DNA from: Paenibacillus ginsengihumi DSM 21568
GTDB lineage: Bacteria > Bacillota > Bacilli > Paenibacillales > NBRC-103111
Reading direction: 5' to 3'
Length of the DNA: 64,000 nucleotides
Assembly (NCBI RefSeq): GCF_000380965.1
Contig: NZ_KB905567.1
Span: 17,805-81,804 of the forward strand
The notes under the pieces were generated by a model. It saw only the letters and a program-made list of their open reading frames with translations, searched no databases and was not told the DNA's origin. Of the stretch, positions 47,982 through 56,751 are shown piece after piece; positions within the stretch are counted from its first letter, which is position 1; each line of letters starts with the position of its first letter. The position numbers and the translations under genes are program-made.

Positions 47982-49283
47982 TTATAGTCTGTATAGTTTA
48001 TTTTGTACGGTAACGCCCTTCATAGCATTTCTGGTATCAAATATAATTTGCGATTTTTCGCCTATCAACTTGTAATCGAAATCGGAATGATCCGTAGTGA
48101 TGACCACTAAATCTGCATCTTCCAGTTCTTGCGATGAGAATGGAACCGATTCATGGTTAATCCCGCGATAAGTAAAACTCGGTATTTTGGGATCGGAAAA
48201 TTTCACATTGGCCCCCCGCTTCATCAACAGTTCAATGATCTTAATGACAGGCGATTCTCTGTAATCGTCGATATCTTTCTTATAGGCCACACCTAATAAA
48301 TAAATGTTGGAGCCTTTTACCGCCTTGGCTTCTTCATTCAAGATATGACCGATGCGTTCCACGACATGTTCGGGCATGCTGTTATTTATTTCACCGGCCA
48401 CTTCGATCAGGCGCGTATGATAGTTGTACTCACGGGCTTTCCAGGTTAAATACCACGGATCGACCGGGATGCAGTGTCCTCCGAGGCCCGGTCCCGGATA
48501 AAACGCCATAAACCCGTAAGGCTTCGTCTTCGCGGCATCAATCACTTCCCACACATCGATGCCCATTCGGTCGCATAAAATAGCCATTTCGTTCGCTAAC
48601 GCGATGTTAATGTTTCTAAAGGTATTTTCTAAAATTTTCTCCATTTCTGCTACCTGCGGACTCGACACTTTATGGACCGTACCTTCTAAAACATTTTCAT
48701 ACAGCACCGCGGCAATTTCCGTACATTGCGGCGTCACGCCGCCTACGACCTTTGGCGTATTTTTAGTCTTAAACTGCTTATTTCCCGGATCAACCCGTTC
48801 CGGAGAGTATGCCAAGTGAAAGTCTTCCCCGCACACCAAGCCCGACCGCTCTAATATCGGCTTTACGACCTCGGCCGTTGTCCCCGGATAAGTTGTGCTC
48901 TCCAGCACCACCAGCATTCCGGGATGCAAATACTTGGCAATCTCCTCTGTCGACGCTTTAACATAGCTAATATCCGGCTGCTGATAGTCGTCTAAAGGAG
49001 TTGGCACACAAATGGTGACGATGTCAACTTCTTCAAGCATACTGTAATCCGTTGTGGCCACCATTCGGCCTTCTTGGACAAGAGCATGCAGCTCGTGCTC
49101 AACTACATCCCCTATGTAATTAACCCCCTGGTTTACAAGATGCACACGCTTTTCCTGAATATCGAAGCCAATAACCGAAAAACCGACCTTCGCTTTTTCC
49201 ACGGCTAGTGGCAAGCCCACGTAACCCAGTCCGACAACACCGATCTTTGCGGTTTTGGATTTAATTTTTTCGATGAGTTTCAT
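47982..49283 (-). CDS. UDP-N-acetyl-D-glucosamine 6-dehydrogenase (WbpA-like)
   Basis: This 433-residue nucleotide-sugar dehydrogenase has the NAD motif GVVGLGYVGLPLAVE and the catalytic Cys in GPGLGGHCIPVDPWYL. The CIPVDP version of this motif is typical of the UDP-GlcNAc/UDP-ManNAc dehydrogenases rather than UDP-glucose dehydrogenase. It would make UDP-GlcNAc-uronic acid, the entry point to the diacetamido-uronic acid path. It lies 16 nt before the oxidoreductase. Confidence 0.9.
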   Translation of the reverse strand: MKLIEKIKSKTAKIGVVGLGYVGLPLAVEKAKVGFSVIGFDIQEKRVHLVNQGVNYIGDVVEHELHALVQEGRMVATTDYSMLEEVDIVTICVPTPLDDYQQPDISYVKASTEEIAKYLHPGMLVVLESTTYPGTTAEVVKPILERSGLVCGEDFHLAYSPERVDPGNKQFKTKNTPKVVGGVTPQCTEIAAVLYENVLEGTVHKVSSPQVAEMEKILENTFRNINIALANEMAILCDRMGIDVWEVIDAAKTKPYGFMAFYPGPGLGGHCIPVDPWYLTWKAREYNYHTRLIEVAGEINNSMPEHVVERIGHILNEEAKAVKGSNIYLLGVAYKKDIDDYRESPVIKIIELLMKRGANVKFSDPKIPSFTYRGINHESVPFSSQELEDADLVVITTDHSDFDYKLIGEKSQIIFDTRNAMKGVTVQNKLYRL

Positions 49284-49326
49284 CTTATCATTCTGCTTTC
49301 TCTAAATGGTTTTTTATAGCTGGATG

Positions 49327-49416
49327 ATAGACGCCTATGACGAGCGATTCCTATCGCCATCAGTCGTCACCTGCGGTGTTGAAATTTTGCTGAAGGACTT
49401 CGTCAAATTTTTCAAG
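49327..49416 (-). repeat. ~90-bp two-hairpin repeat, single unit
   Basis: A complete unit in minus orientation fills most of the gap between the glycosyltransferase-methyltransferase gene and the dehydrogenase gene. The second hairpin is ATGGCGA/TCGTCAT, with a G-U wobble where other units have A-U. The first hairpin keeps GAAAAATTT/AAAATTTC flanks with its own loop. Confidence 0.85.
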
Positions 49417-49424
49417 AGAGCTGG

Positions 49425-51713
49425 TTATAAAATAAAGGCTTTCTCTATTTCCCTCAGCAATTTTTTCAAAGCGGGATTTAAAGATTCCAAACTCTCCATG
49501 GCTTTCCTGTACTCGTATTCTAAATTTTCTTTAGACCAGATATCATCCACATTCAAAGAAAAGGAGCCTTTACCTTTCTGAGCGATAACAGCCTTTTGTG
49601 ACAAACCGAGACCATGTTTCAGCAGACAAATTTTGTCCAGCAAATAAATGGCTTTTCCGAGTTGATTTTGTTCAACACGATCCAAATGATTTCTCTTGTA
49701 AATATCGGTGATTTGTTGAAATACAGCGTCAGCCAAATCCATTTTTTGACCTAATAACTTCTTATCAAACGGGTAATTCATATAGAAGTTCGTCGGTATA
49801 TATCCTCCGACATCTAAGCCCGCTTCATTGAAAATCTCTTGTATATAATCTAAACTGCGAATCACTACATGGGATGTGCCACTCTTGGCGTCTGTTAGAG
49901 TAATTGGATCGAATAAAAGCACGATCCCCCCGCTGGATAAACAGCTTGACAAGTTATGTATCGTTTGCTTATATTTTCTTTCGTTTGTAATATGGAGAAG
50001 AACATCCGCTCCAAAAATCAAATCGAATTTGATGTCACTCGGGTAATTTGCAGAATCGGAAATATCACCGCAATGGAAGCGATATTCCTGGTATTGTTCT
50101 CTCAAAGTGCTTACTGATTTTGTGGAAATGTCAATACCAACATAGTTTTTACAACCGTGCTGATAAAATTGTTTCGTAAACATTCCTATGCCCGGACCAA
50201 TTTCGAGAACATTGACTTTTTCGAAATCCTTGAATCTCTTTTGCATGACCTTCCTGAGTATCTCCATTCTGGAAAGGTACAGCCACTCATTATAGATTTC
50301 GCCTAAACCGATGTAGCCAACCCCTTCGATATCGAACTTGTTTTCCAGCCTTGAATTCCAGTATTGTGCATAGTTAAACTCTGTTTTATCTTCTTTATTT
50401 ACATCATTTAAAATGGTCTTCAAACGATTTATTTGCTCCGAAAGCGAGTAATTTTGCTCTATGAAACTTCTATACATTGGCGATGAGTAAGACTGCCGCG
50501 TGATTTTCTCCACAGCTTCATCAATACTGCTAAATAAATATTCCGTCGCCCAGATTTCGTCAGCAAAAGGAAAGTGATGTATAATGGGTTTAATCCCTCT
50601 TGCCATCGATTCCGCGATGCCGTAGCCAAAACTCTCGTGGATGCTTGTGGAGAGCAAATAATTTTTGTCTTCCAGCCAAGTATCAATATCATTTTGCCAG
50701 CCGTCAAAAACAATATTATTTGTGAGATTCAATTCTTTAACTTGGTGATCCCAGTACATTTTAGCCAAGGAATCCTGAAACTCTCCTGCTATATACAATG
50801 TATACCGAGGATTGATTGAAACTAGCCGTCTCATAATTTGCAGCAGAAGTACAGGATTTTTTCTCATATGGATATATCCAACATAAGCAATATTAAACCC
50901 GGGAGTTCTCTCTTTATATTGAAACTTTTCCAAATTCACGCCATTTTTTAATACTGTAATTGCAGTGAGCTGCTCTATATTGGAAATCCGTTGTTTCAAG
51001 AGAATCTTCAAATGATCGCTAACAATCAACAGTCTGTCAACATTTTTCCAATTTACTTTTAAAGGATAATCTGTAAACACCTCGTATCGATGTAAGCGGC
51101 AAATCACTTTTTTCTTGATTGCTTTTTCGTTATTGCTTCCATAAACAACCAGTTCGTCACACCATTCAAACCAGCAAATGTCCGCCCAATCCATCCCTTT
51201 ATCAATTTGCTCTGTCGTTGTTACGATCATTTTTTTAACGATATACGCATTGTTTAATTGTTCGATAATATCGTCAATAAAACTATCAAGTCCCTTTTTA
51301 ACAAATACCGCCAACCGCTGCTTTTTCACCAATGGCTGGTGGCGATTAGTCAAATTGACAATGGCTTGCCTGGCGACGTCTTTCTCATTATTATTCAAGG
51401 CGTATTCGGCCTCCGAATAATAGTCGTAGGCTAACTGATACTTTTCCTGCTGCTCATACACATACGCTAAATTAAATAAAATATCCGCATTATAAGGGTA
51501 TTTGATCAAGCCTTCTTTTAATAATTTTTCTGACAAGTCCAATTCACCGTTCACTAAGTGAATGACAGCCTTGGTTGTTAGCAGCCACTTCTCGTCCTGG
51601 ATCAAGTCGCCGTATTTCTTCAATAATTCGCTACCTTCATGTATGGCCCCTTTATTAATCAACAGTTCGATTTTTTGCTTCAGTTCTTGTTGATGCTGCG
51701 CACCTGACTCCAT
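49425..51713 (-). CDS. glycosyltransferase (GT4) fused to a SAM methyltransferase
   Basis: This 762-residue protein has three parts. Residues about 1-130 are helical and TPR-like. About 150-440 is a GT4-type glycosyltransferase, with GYIHMRKNPVLL and the E-x7-E region HESFGYGIAESMARG. About 470-650 is a class I methyltransferase, with VLEIGPGIGMFTKQF and FGADVLLHI. A helical tail follows. It could add and then methylate a flagellin-linked sugar; the island context supports flagellin as target. Composition is rich in Lys, Asn and Ile and clearly more AT-rich than the flagellar genes around it. The stop is directly next to the repeat unit at 49416. Confidence 0.85.
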   Translation of the reverse strand: MESGAQHQQELKQKIELLINKGAIHEGSELLKKYGDLIQDEKWLLTTKAVIHLVNGELDLSEKLLKEGLIKYPYNADILFNLAYVYEQQEKYQLAYDYYSEAEYALNNNEKDVARQAIVNLTNRHQPLVKKQRLAVFVKKGLDSFIDDIIEQLNNAYIVKKMIVTTTEQIDKGMDWADICWFEWCDELVVYGSNNEKAIKKKVICRLHRYEVFTDYPLKVNWKNVDRLLIVSDHLKILLKQRISNIEQLTAITVLKNGVNLEKFQYKERTPGFNIAYVGYIHMRKNPVLLLQIMRRLVSINPRYTLYIAGEFQDSLAKMYWDHQVKELNLTNNIVFDGWQNDIDTWLEDKNYLLSTSIHESFGYGIAESMARGIKPIIHHFPFADEIWATEYLFSSIDEAVEKITRQSYSSPMYRSFIEQNYSLSEQINRLKTILNDVNKEDKTEFNYAQYWNSRLENKFDIEGVGYIGLGEIYNEWLYLSRMEILRKVMQKRFKDFEKVNVLEIGPGIGMFTKQFYQHGCKNYVGIDISTKSVSTLREQYQEYRFHCGDISDSANYPSDIKFDLIFGADVLLHITNERKYKQTIHNLSSCLSSGGIVLLFDPITLTDAKSGTSHVVIRSLDYIQEIFNEAGLDVGGYIPTNFYMNYPFDKKLLGQKMDLADAVFQQITDIYKRNHLDRVEQNQLGKAIYLLDKICLLKHGLGLSQKAVIAQKGKGSFSLNVDDIWSKENLEYEYRKAMESLESLNPALKKLLREIEKAFIL

Positions 51714-51725
51714 AATTTAGCTCCT

Positions 51726-53654
51726 TTAACGGTTTATTGTTTCCAAATTAGCGAGCCCATCGATGACATATTCTCGCAAAAGCCTCGATAAATACGGATA
51801 CTCTTCGGTTGCTTCTTTAATATATCTGTGATAACCTAGACGGTCGCCGGCTTGCTTCGCACATTCAGCCAAATATAATAGAATCAAGAACTTTTCTTCT
51901 TTATTTGTAATCACAGGATAAGTCAGACGTATGCGCTCTATATTATATAAACTCTTTATAAATTCAATCCCTTTATGGATATATTGATTGAATAGATCTC
52001 GTATCATTTGCTCATCTAGATCCACCGGCCAATTTTTCTCTTCTGCTTTGGACAAAAGAATGACGTTAGCAATCGCAATAAATATCCGATTATTATGAAA
52101 ATCGCTATACTTAAAGTCATTTCTTAAGCTTTGCAAGAAATATGGTTCTTTGCCCTCTTGATCGATCAAGACTTTAACAATTTTCTTAATGGTTGAGCTA
52201 TCGAGCTTTTTGAATAAGCGGTTCAGACACTTCTCCTCTAGTAAGTAATGAACGAACTCAAGGATCACTTCATCGCTGTATTCAATGATGTTGTACTGGT
52301 TAATAAATTGAATTAATAATGGCTTCCTGTTTTCGCTGAGTCTGATTTGGTTCAATAAACCATAGCTGTCTTCGAGTTCTGAAAAAGCATTTGTAAAAAG
52401 CTCTTTCCTCTCAATAGGCCACTCTTTTTTCAGAGATTCCAAATAATTGACAAACGGTCCCTTTTCTTTTTCATCAATACCTTGATAGAGTTTCCGCAAT
52501 TCCACATAATTATCTTCTAGCAGCAGCAATTGCGTATTTAGTTTGTCGGACAAATTTTTATTGCTTATATTTTTTATCCATTTTTTGTATTTGGATGGCT
52601 CAAAATGAATATGTTTAGAGTAAATCAGACGAACTAATTGATTTAACGTAATATTGTACGACAGCTCGTCCAATGTGTACATTTCGATCGCTGTGAAATT
52701 GGATAATTCCAATTGGCCAGCGTTATATTTTTCGTGCAACTGAACATATTTTTCTAGTGCACTCAATCCTTCTTCGTATTGCTCCATCTCTACGTAAGAG
52801 TGCCCCATATAATAATATAAATCCAAATAATTGGGACTATAGGACAGACCTTCTTTGCAAATCTCTATAACGGTTTCATGTTTTTTCGCGTTTAACAGCA
52901 TTCGGGCATATTCTCCGAATACATAATACCGGTGAACGATCAATTCTTTGGGCTGTTTCTTCATGGATTGATAAGCTTTGGTCATTTCCTCCAAAGCCGT
53001 TGCAGATTCATTATGCATCATGTAAGAACGGGCTAACTGAAAACGGTAATACACATGGTCCGGGTCTTTCTCCAGTTCTTTTTTCAACATGGTTGCAGTT
53101 CGTTTAAACTTTTTTTCCATTAACTCTTTATCTTCGCTAATATAACCATAGTGCATTAACCATATATCCTTAATTAACACAGGATGCTTATAAATGGGTT
53201 GATTATGTATAGTGCCTCTATATTCAAACGTTCCATCATTTCTAAACATGCGTTCTTGAACATGATAAACGTACTTTTTCGATTGGATAGAAAGCAAGTT
53301 TTTCTCTCTGATTCGCACCGTATTAAAATTGCTTAACTTTGGATCGTGCAACAATGCGATTAGCTCATCAGGAGTCTCGAGTTCTTCATCGGCATCAATA
53401 ATAAAGATCCATTCTCCGGTTGCATAAGAAATCGAAATATTTCGCATGCTGGAGAAGTTTCCATTCCATTCATGAAAATAAATATGGCTTGTATACTCTT
53501 TGGCAATTTCAACAGTTCGATCCGTCGAACCTGTATCAACAATGATTAGTTCAGCATAATCTTGATCCAAAATCGGTCTCAGGCTGCCCAAACATCTGTG
53601 TAAGTTTTGTTCCTCATCCTTCACAATCATACAAAAGCTGATTTTTTTAGTCAT
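51726..53654 (-). CDS. family 2 glycosyltransferase with TPR-like tail
   Basis: This 642-residue protein begins with a GT2 domain (ISFCMIVKDEEQNLHRCLGS; DxD-type motif in FIIDADEE near residue 85; about 1-230). TPR-like helical repeats follow (about 230-330), then a long helical region without a named family. GT2-TPR proteins near hag commonly glycosylate Ser/Thr of flagellin. It overlaps the upstream small gene by 8 nt and is 12 nt from the next, so the genes form an operon. The gene is AT-rich like its neighbours. Confidence 0.88.
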   Translation of the reverse strand: MTKKISFCMIVKDEEQNLHRCLGSLRPILDQDYAELIIVDTGSTDRTVEIAKEYTSHIYFHEWNGNFSSMRNISISYATGEWIFIIDADEELETPDELIALLHDPKLSNFNTVRIREKNLLSIQSKKYVYHVQERMFRNDGTFEYRGTIHNQPIYKHPVLIKDIWLMHYGYISEDKELMEKKFKRTATMLKKELEKDPDHVYYRFQLARSYMMHNESATALEEMTKAYQSMKKQPKELIVHRYYVFGEYARMLLNAKKHETVIEICKEGLSYSPNYLDLYYYMGHSYVEMEQYEEGLSALEKYVQLHEKYNAGQLELSNFTAIEMYTLDELSYNITLNQLVRLIYSKHIHFEPSKYKKWIKNISNKNLSDKLNTQLLLLEDNYVELRKLYQGIDEKEKGPFVNYLESLKKEWPIERKELFTNAFSELEDSYGLLNQIRLSENRKPLLIQFINQYNIIEYSDEVILEFVHYLLEEKCLNRLFKKLDSSTIKKIVKVLIDQEGKEPYFLQSLRNDFKYSDFHNNRIFIAIANVILLSKAEEKNWPVDLDEQMIRDLFNQYIHKGIEFIKSLYNIERIRLTYPVITNKEEKFLILLYLAECAKQAGDRLGYHRYIKEATEEYPYLSRLLREYVIDGLANLETINR

Positions 53655-53976
53655 TTGTTATACATCCATCCCAATAGATTAGTAAAGGTTTTATATCGTA
53701 TTTCAGTAAATCCGCGATGTATAGCAGGTCTTTACTTTCTACATGGTCTAACAGCACCTGTACTTTCTCGTTAAACAATTCCAAATCGAAATCAAGCACC
53801 TGATGCTCGACTAAAACCAGCATTGTTTCTGTGAACATCGCTAAATCCTCAATAAAAAAGGAAAGTCGTTCTTCCTGCCCCTCCATTAAACTTTGACAAA
53901 TCGGATCAATCCGATGAATCAGATTCTGGATGAGCTCTTTTAAGGACATTTTTAACTCAATCAGTTGATTATTCAT
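53647..53976 (-). CDS. small helical protein of unknown function
   Basis: This 109-residue, acidic, all-helical protein with no family I recognise (LEDLAM..., FNEKVQVLLDHVESKDLLYIADLLKYDIKPLL) opens the glycosylation operon just after hag. Its stop overlaps the glycosyltransferase start by 8 nt, so the two are translationally coupled. Size and helicity resemble small flagellar chaperones, but that is only a guess. AGGAG lies before ATG 53976. Confidence 0.7.
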   Translation of the reverse strand: MNNQLIELKMSLKELIQNLIHRIDPICQSLMEGQEERLSFFIEDLAMFTETMLVLVEHQVLDFDLELFNEKVQVLLDHVESKDLLYIADLLKYDIKPLLIYWDGCITND

Positions 53977-53992
53977 AACTTCTCCTTTGAAA

Positions 53993-54023
53993 AAGGACCG
54001 ACTAAACGCTTTAGCCGGTCCTT
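53993..54023 (-). terminator. terminator of hag
   Basis: AAGGACCG-type arms pair with CGGTCCTT, extended by CTAAA/TTTAG, and are followed on the minus strand by TTTTCAAAGG. Partial read-through could supply the island downstream. Confidence 0.85.
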
Positions 54024-54048
54024 AAATATTCTATTAAATGCTCGTATA

Positions 54049-55182
54049 TTAGCGCAACAATTGCAGAACGCCTTGAGGCTGCTGATTGGCTTGAGCAAGC
54101 ATTGCTTGCGCAGCTTGCGTAAGGATGTTGTTCTTCGTGAACTCCATCATTTCCTTAGCCATATCCACATCGCGGATACGGGATTCAGCTGCAGTCAAGT
54201 TTTCTGCGGAAGCACCGAGGTTGTTAATGGTGTGTTCCAGACGGTTTTGGAAAGCACCCAGCTTCGAACGTTGTGCCGAAACATCCTCGATTGCTTTGTT
54301 AATTGCGGAGATGGAAGCTTCTGCCGCTTGAGCGCTGCTTACGTTAATTTGATCAACATTCAACGCGGATGCGCTCATGTTCTCGATCGAAACGTGCATC
54401 GTTTGAGACGAGTTTGCACCGATTTGGAACGTCAACGAAGAGTCTGTCAATGTTCCTGCAGCTGTAGCTTTTCTTGTCGTGAACGTAAATTCCTCACCGA
54501 TGGAGCCAGTGCTCAAAGTTCCAATAGTAATCGCTGCGTCGCCAATGGAAACAGCCCCGCCGCCGCTTGTTGTAACAGTGCTTGTCGCACCTGTCGCGTC
54601 TGTGTAGGTTAATGTATATACCCCGCCAGTAGTGGCAGATGTGATTCTTACGTTGTAAGTATTGTTTTCTGTGATCGTAGCTGCAGCAGAGATACCAGTA
54701 AACAGCTTGGAATTGGATACTTCGTCAAACGATGCATATTGAGCTTTGTCCACTACGCCTTTCAAGTCGCCGTTCAACAATTTCTTCGTGTTGAACTCCG
54801 TCGTGTTAGCGATGCGGTCGATTTCCTCAATCAATTGATCGATCTCTTTTTGCAGCTCAGCGCGATCCTCGTCTGTGTTCGTATCGTTGGATGCTTGAAC
54901 AGCCAACTCGCGCATACGCTGCAGGATGCTGTGAGTTTCAGTCAATGCGCCTTCAGCAGTTTGAATCAAGGAAATACCGTCTTGTGCGTTTTTCGAAGCC
55001 ATTTCCAAACCGCGGATTTGGCCGCGCATTTTTTCGGAAATTGCCAAGCCTGCAGCGTCGTCGCCTGCACGGTTAATCCGCAGACCCGAGGACAATTTCT
55101 CGAGTGCCTTACCAGCGGCACCATTGTTTACACCCAATTGACGGTGCGTGTTGATTGCCATAATATTGTGGTTAATTCTCAT
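54049..55182 (-). CDS. hag: flagellin
   Basis: Flagellin is the filament subunit. The 377-residue protein has the conserved N-terminal D0/D1 part (MRINHNIMAINTHRQL; LSSGLRINRAGDDAAGLAIS) and C-terminal part (SRIRDVDMAKEMMEFTKNNI; QAMLAQANQQPQGVLQLLR). A Thr/Ser/Gly-rich central segment (about 170-260) is the likely surface domain and glycosylation target. It has a SigD promoter and a leader with a CsrA site; AAGGAGGAAG precedes the ATG. Confidence 0.98.
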   Translation of the reverse strand: MRINHNIMAINTHRQLGVNNGAAGKALEKLSSGLRINRAGDDAAGLAISEKMRGQIRGLEMASKNAQDGISLIQTAEGALTETHSILQRMRELAVQASNDTNTDEDRAELQKEIDQLIEEIDRIANTTEFNTKKLLNGDLKGVVDKAQYASFDEVSNSKLFTGISAAATITENNTYNVRITSATTGGVYTLTYTDATGATSTVTTSGGGAVSIGDAAITIGTLSTGSIGEEFTFTTRKATAAGTLTDSSLTFQIGANSSQTMHVSIENMSASALNVDQINVSSAQAAEASISAINKAIEDVSAQRSKLGAFQNRLEHTINNLGASAENLTAAESRIRDVDMAKEMMEFTKNNILTQAAQAMLAQANQQPQGVLQLLR

Positions 55183-55213
55183 TGCAAATCTTCCTCCTTG
55201 AAGGTTGTTAGTC

Positions 55214-55227
55214 CCACATCCATGTGG
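55214..55227 (-). promoter_or_regulatory. CsrA-binding hairpin in the hag leader
   Basis: CCACATGGATGTGG in the hag leader forms a 5-bp stem with GGA in the loop, the typical CsrA target. The AAGGAGGAAG ribosome site downstream can serve as the second CsrA site. In Bacillus, CsrA bound here blocks hag translation until FliW removes it. Confidence 0.8.
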
Positions 55228-55280
55228 TTCTTTCGACTATTCTTGAGGTCGGCCGCCCTCGCGAACAGGCTCTGAATACT

Positions 55281-55308
55281 ATATCGGCAGTGCCAATTTA
55301 TTTGTTTA
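55281..55308 (-). promoter_or_regulatory. SigD promoter of hag
   Basis: On the minus strand, TAAA (55305-55308) and a perfect GCCGATAT (55281-55288) are spaced by 16 bp, matching the Bacillus SigD pattern. It gives a leader of about 90 nt to the hag start. Confidence 0.88.
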
Positions 55309-55343
55309 GAACTTTTTTCGCATATTTCGTGAATTTATTCTAA

Positions 55344-55577
55344 TTATTTTTCCTTATTCTTCAGCAGCTTGGCGAGTTCCGTCTGATCGACCCGGCTTTG
55401 GGAGGCTTCCTCATTGGTCTCCTTCAACATGGCATAAATTTCTTTGCGAAACACCTGCAAATGCCGGGGGGCGCGAATGCCGATCTTCACCTGATCCCGT
55501 TCCGTCCCCAGAATGACCAGCTCGACTTGATCGCCGATCATGATCGACTCCCCTGTCTTCCTCGATAGAACGAGCAT
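55344..55577 (-). CDS. csrA: carbon storage regulator CsrA
   Basis: CsrA is a homodimeric RNA-binding protein that represses hag translation. The 77-residue protein begins MLVLSRKTGESIMIGD and has the binding residues around VKIGIRAP and the Arg of HLQVFRKEIY. The tail after residue 55 is charged and longer than in E. coli. It is 3 nt downstream of fliW and next to hag. Confidence 0.97.
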   Translation of the reverse strand: MLVLSRKTGESIMIGDQVELVILGTERDQVKIGIRAPRHLQVFRKEIYAMLKETNEEASQSRVDQTELAKLLKNKEK

Positions 55578-55580
55578 GAC

Positions 55581-56033
55581 TTACCCCTCCTTCTTTGCTT
55601 GCCTGGACAGCAGCTCAACCAGCTTATGCTTCGTGCTATATCCGGAATGATGCAGAATCGCTTGCTTGGCGAATCGGTTGCGGCTGTTCAAGATGAGCGG
55701 GGCCAGCAAGTTCAGCGTGGCTTCCTCCAAACGGTCATGCACCGTACACACGACCCACACGCTAACCTCGCGCTCGCTTTCAATTTCGAGGAGCTCCTGA
55801 TCCTCCTTGCTGAGCTCCAGCTCGTAGTCTGGAAAAATGGCAAAAGGATCGGCGATCACAAAATGAAGGTTTCCTTCCTCGACCGATTGCAGATAAGCAA
55901 ACGGAAGCTCTTCATTTAACGGGACGATGACATATTTCTTGTACGATTCAAAGCCGGGAATGCCTTCCGGAAAAAAAATCACTTGCTCCTCTTCAACGTT
56001 GATCGGGCCCAATACTCGGGATTGTACCATCAT
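55581..56033 (-). CDS. fliW: flagellar assembly factor FliW
   Basis: FliW binds either CsrA or flagellin and so couples flagellin export to hag translation. The 150-residue protein has the family core VIFFPEGIPGFESYKKYVIVPL. I start at ATG 56033 because AGGAGGAA lies 8 nt upstream. The open frame continues to ATG 56093, but those 20 codons include a degenerate copy of the intergenic repeat. Confidence 0.95.
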   Translation of the reverse strand: MMVQSRVLGPINVEEEQVIFFPEGIPGFESYKKYVIVPLNEELPFAYLQSVEEGNLHFVIADPFAIFPDYELELSKEDQELLEIESEREVSVWVVCTVHDRLEEATLNLLAPLILNSRNRFAKQAILHHSGYSTKHKLVELLSRQAKKEG

Positions 56034-56069
56034 GACAATGCTTCCTCCTGCCGTAACAATATATTGTCC

Positions 56070-56102
56070 TATGACGAAGGAGTCGCTCGACATACGCCTC
56101 CA
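56070..56102 (+). repeat. degenerate copy of the ~90-bp repeat (second hairpin only)
   Basis: The stretch ATGACGAAGGAGTCGCTCG continuing to ACATACGCCTC matches the second-hairpin part of the repeat (ATGACGACAGGAATCGCTCG then TCATAGGCGTC) with a few changes, including one mismatch in the stem. The first hairpin is absent. It lies between fliW and the DUF6470 gene. Confidence 0.5.
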
Positions 56103-56154
56103 AAAAGGAAAAGAAGCTATAGCCTGCTAAACTATAGCTTCCATTGAACCATGA

Positions 56155-56739
56155 CTACCGTTTTAAATCAATGCGAGGCGGCGTAATCTCGACCTTCGGA
56201 TACTGCAGCATATAGACATCGAGCTTGCCGCGGGTATAGCGATGCTCCGGCGGATTCACCTGCACCTCAATATTCGTATCGCCTTCTATATACTGAATGT
56301 CCAAAGTTCCAGGCTCGTAGCGCATGTCGATGTTGTCGAACGACGCTTCGCCCATATACATGTATTCAAAAAAATCGATATCTCTTGTGCTCTCCTCGGC
56401 GAGCGCCTTAATCGCATTCTCGCCGGTATGAATCGCAGCCATCCGGTTGCCGTCCTCGACGATCTTGGCAATGCCCTGCAGGGCAATATTGCGGCATTCC
56501 GAATAGATCCGGTGCATCACTTCGAGGTGCGGTCCGCGGCCTAACGCGTCCCATACCCTGCTGTTATCGATATACAGCTTGCCGAATTCCGCATCGATCT
56601 CAAGTCTCGGTCTGACCGTCTTCATGTCCATCTTCGCTCGCGGCTGTCGGAGCTCCTGCTGTCCCAGATCGGCATCGATGCCCAGTTTAGCGGGCTGTTG
56701 AACGATTTGAATTTGGGGTATTCGAACACCACTCACCAT
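56155..56739 (-). CDS. DUF6470 family flagellar-cluster protein (YviE-like)
   Basis: This 194-residue protein has PQIQIVQQPAKLGIDADLGQQELRQP at the start (a variant repeat of that theme follows at about 35-55) and a C-terminal beta-rich part. Layout and position between flgL and fliW match yviE of B. subtilis, whose function is unknown. It lies 12 nt after flgL. Confidence 0.85.
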   Translation of the reverse strand: MVSGVRIPQIQIVQQPAKLGIDADLGQQELRQPRAKMDMKTVRPRLEIDAEFGKLYIDNSRVWDALGRGPHLEVMHRIYSECRNIALQGIAKIVEDGNRMAAIHTGENAIKALAEESTRDIDFFEYMYMGEASFDNIDMRYEPGTLDIQYIEGDTNIEVQVNPPEHRYTRGKLDVYMLQYPKVEITPPRIDLKR

Positions 56740-56751
56740 CGATCGAACCCC

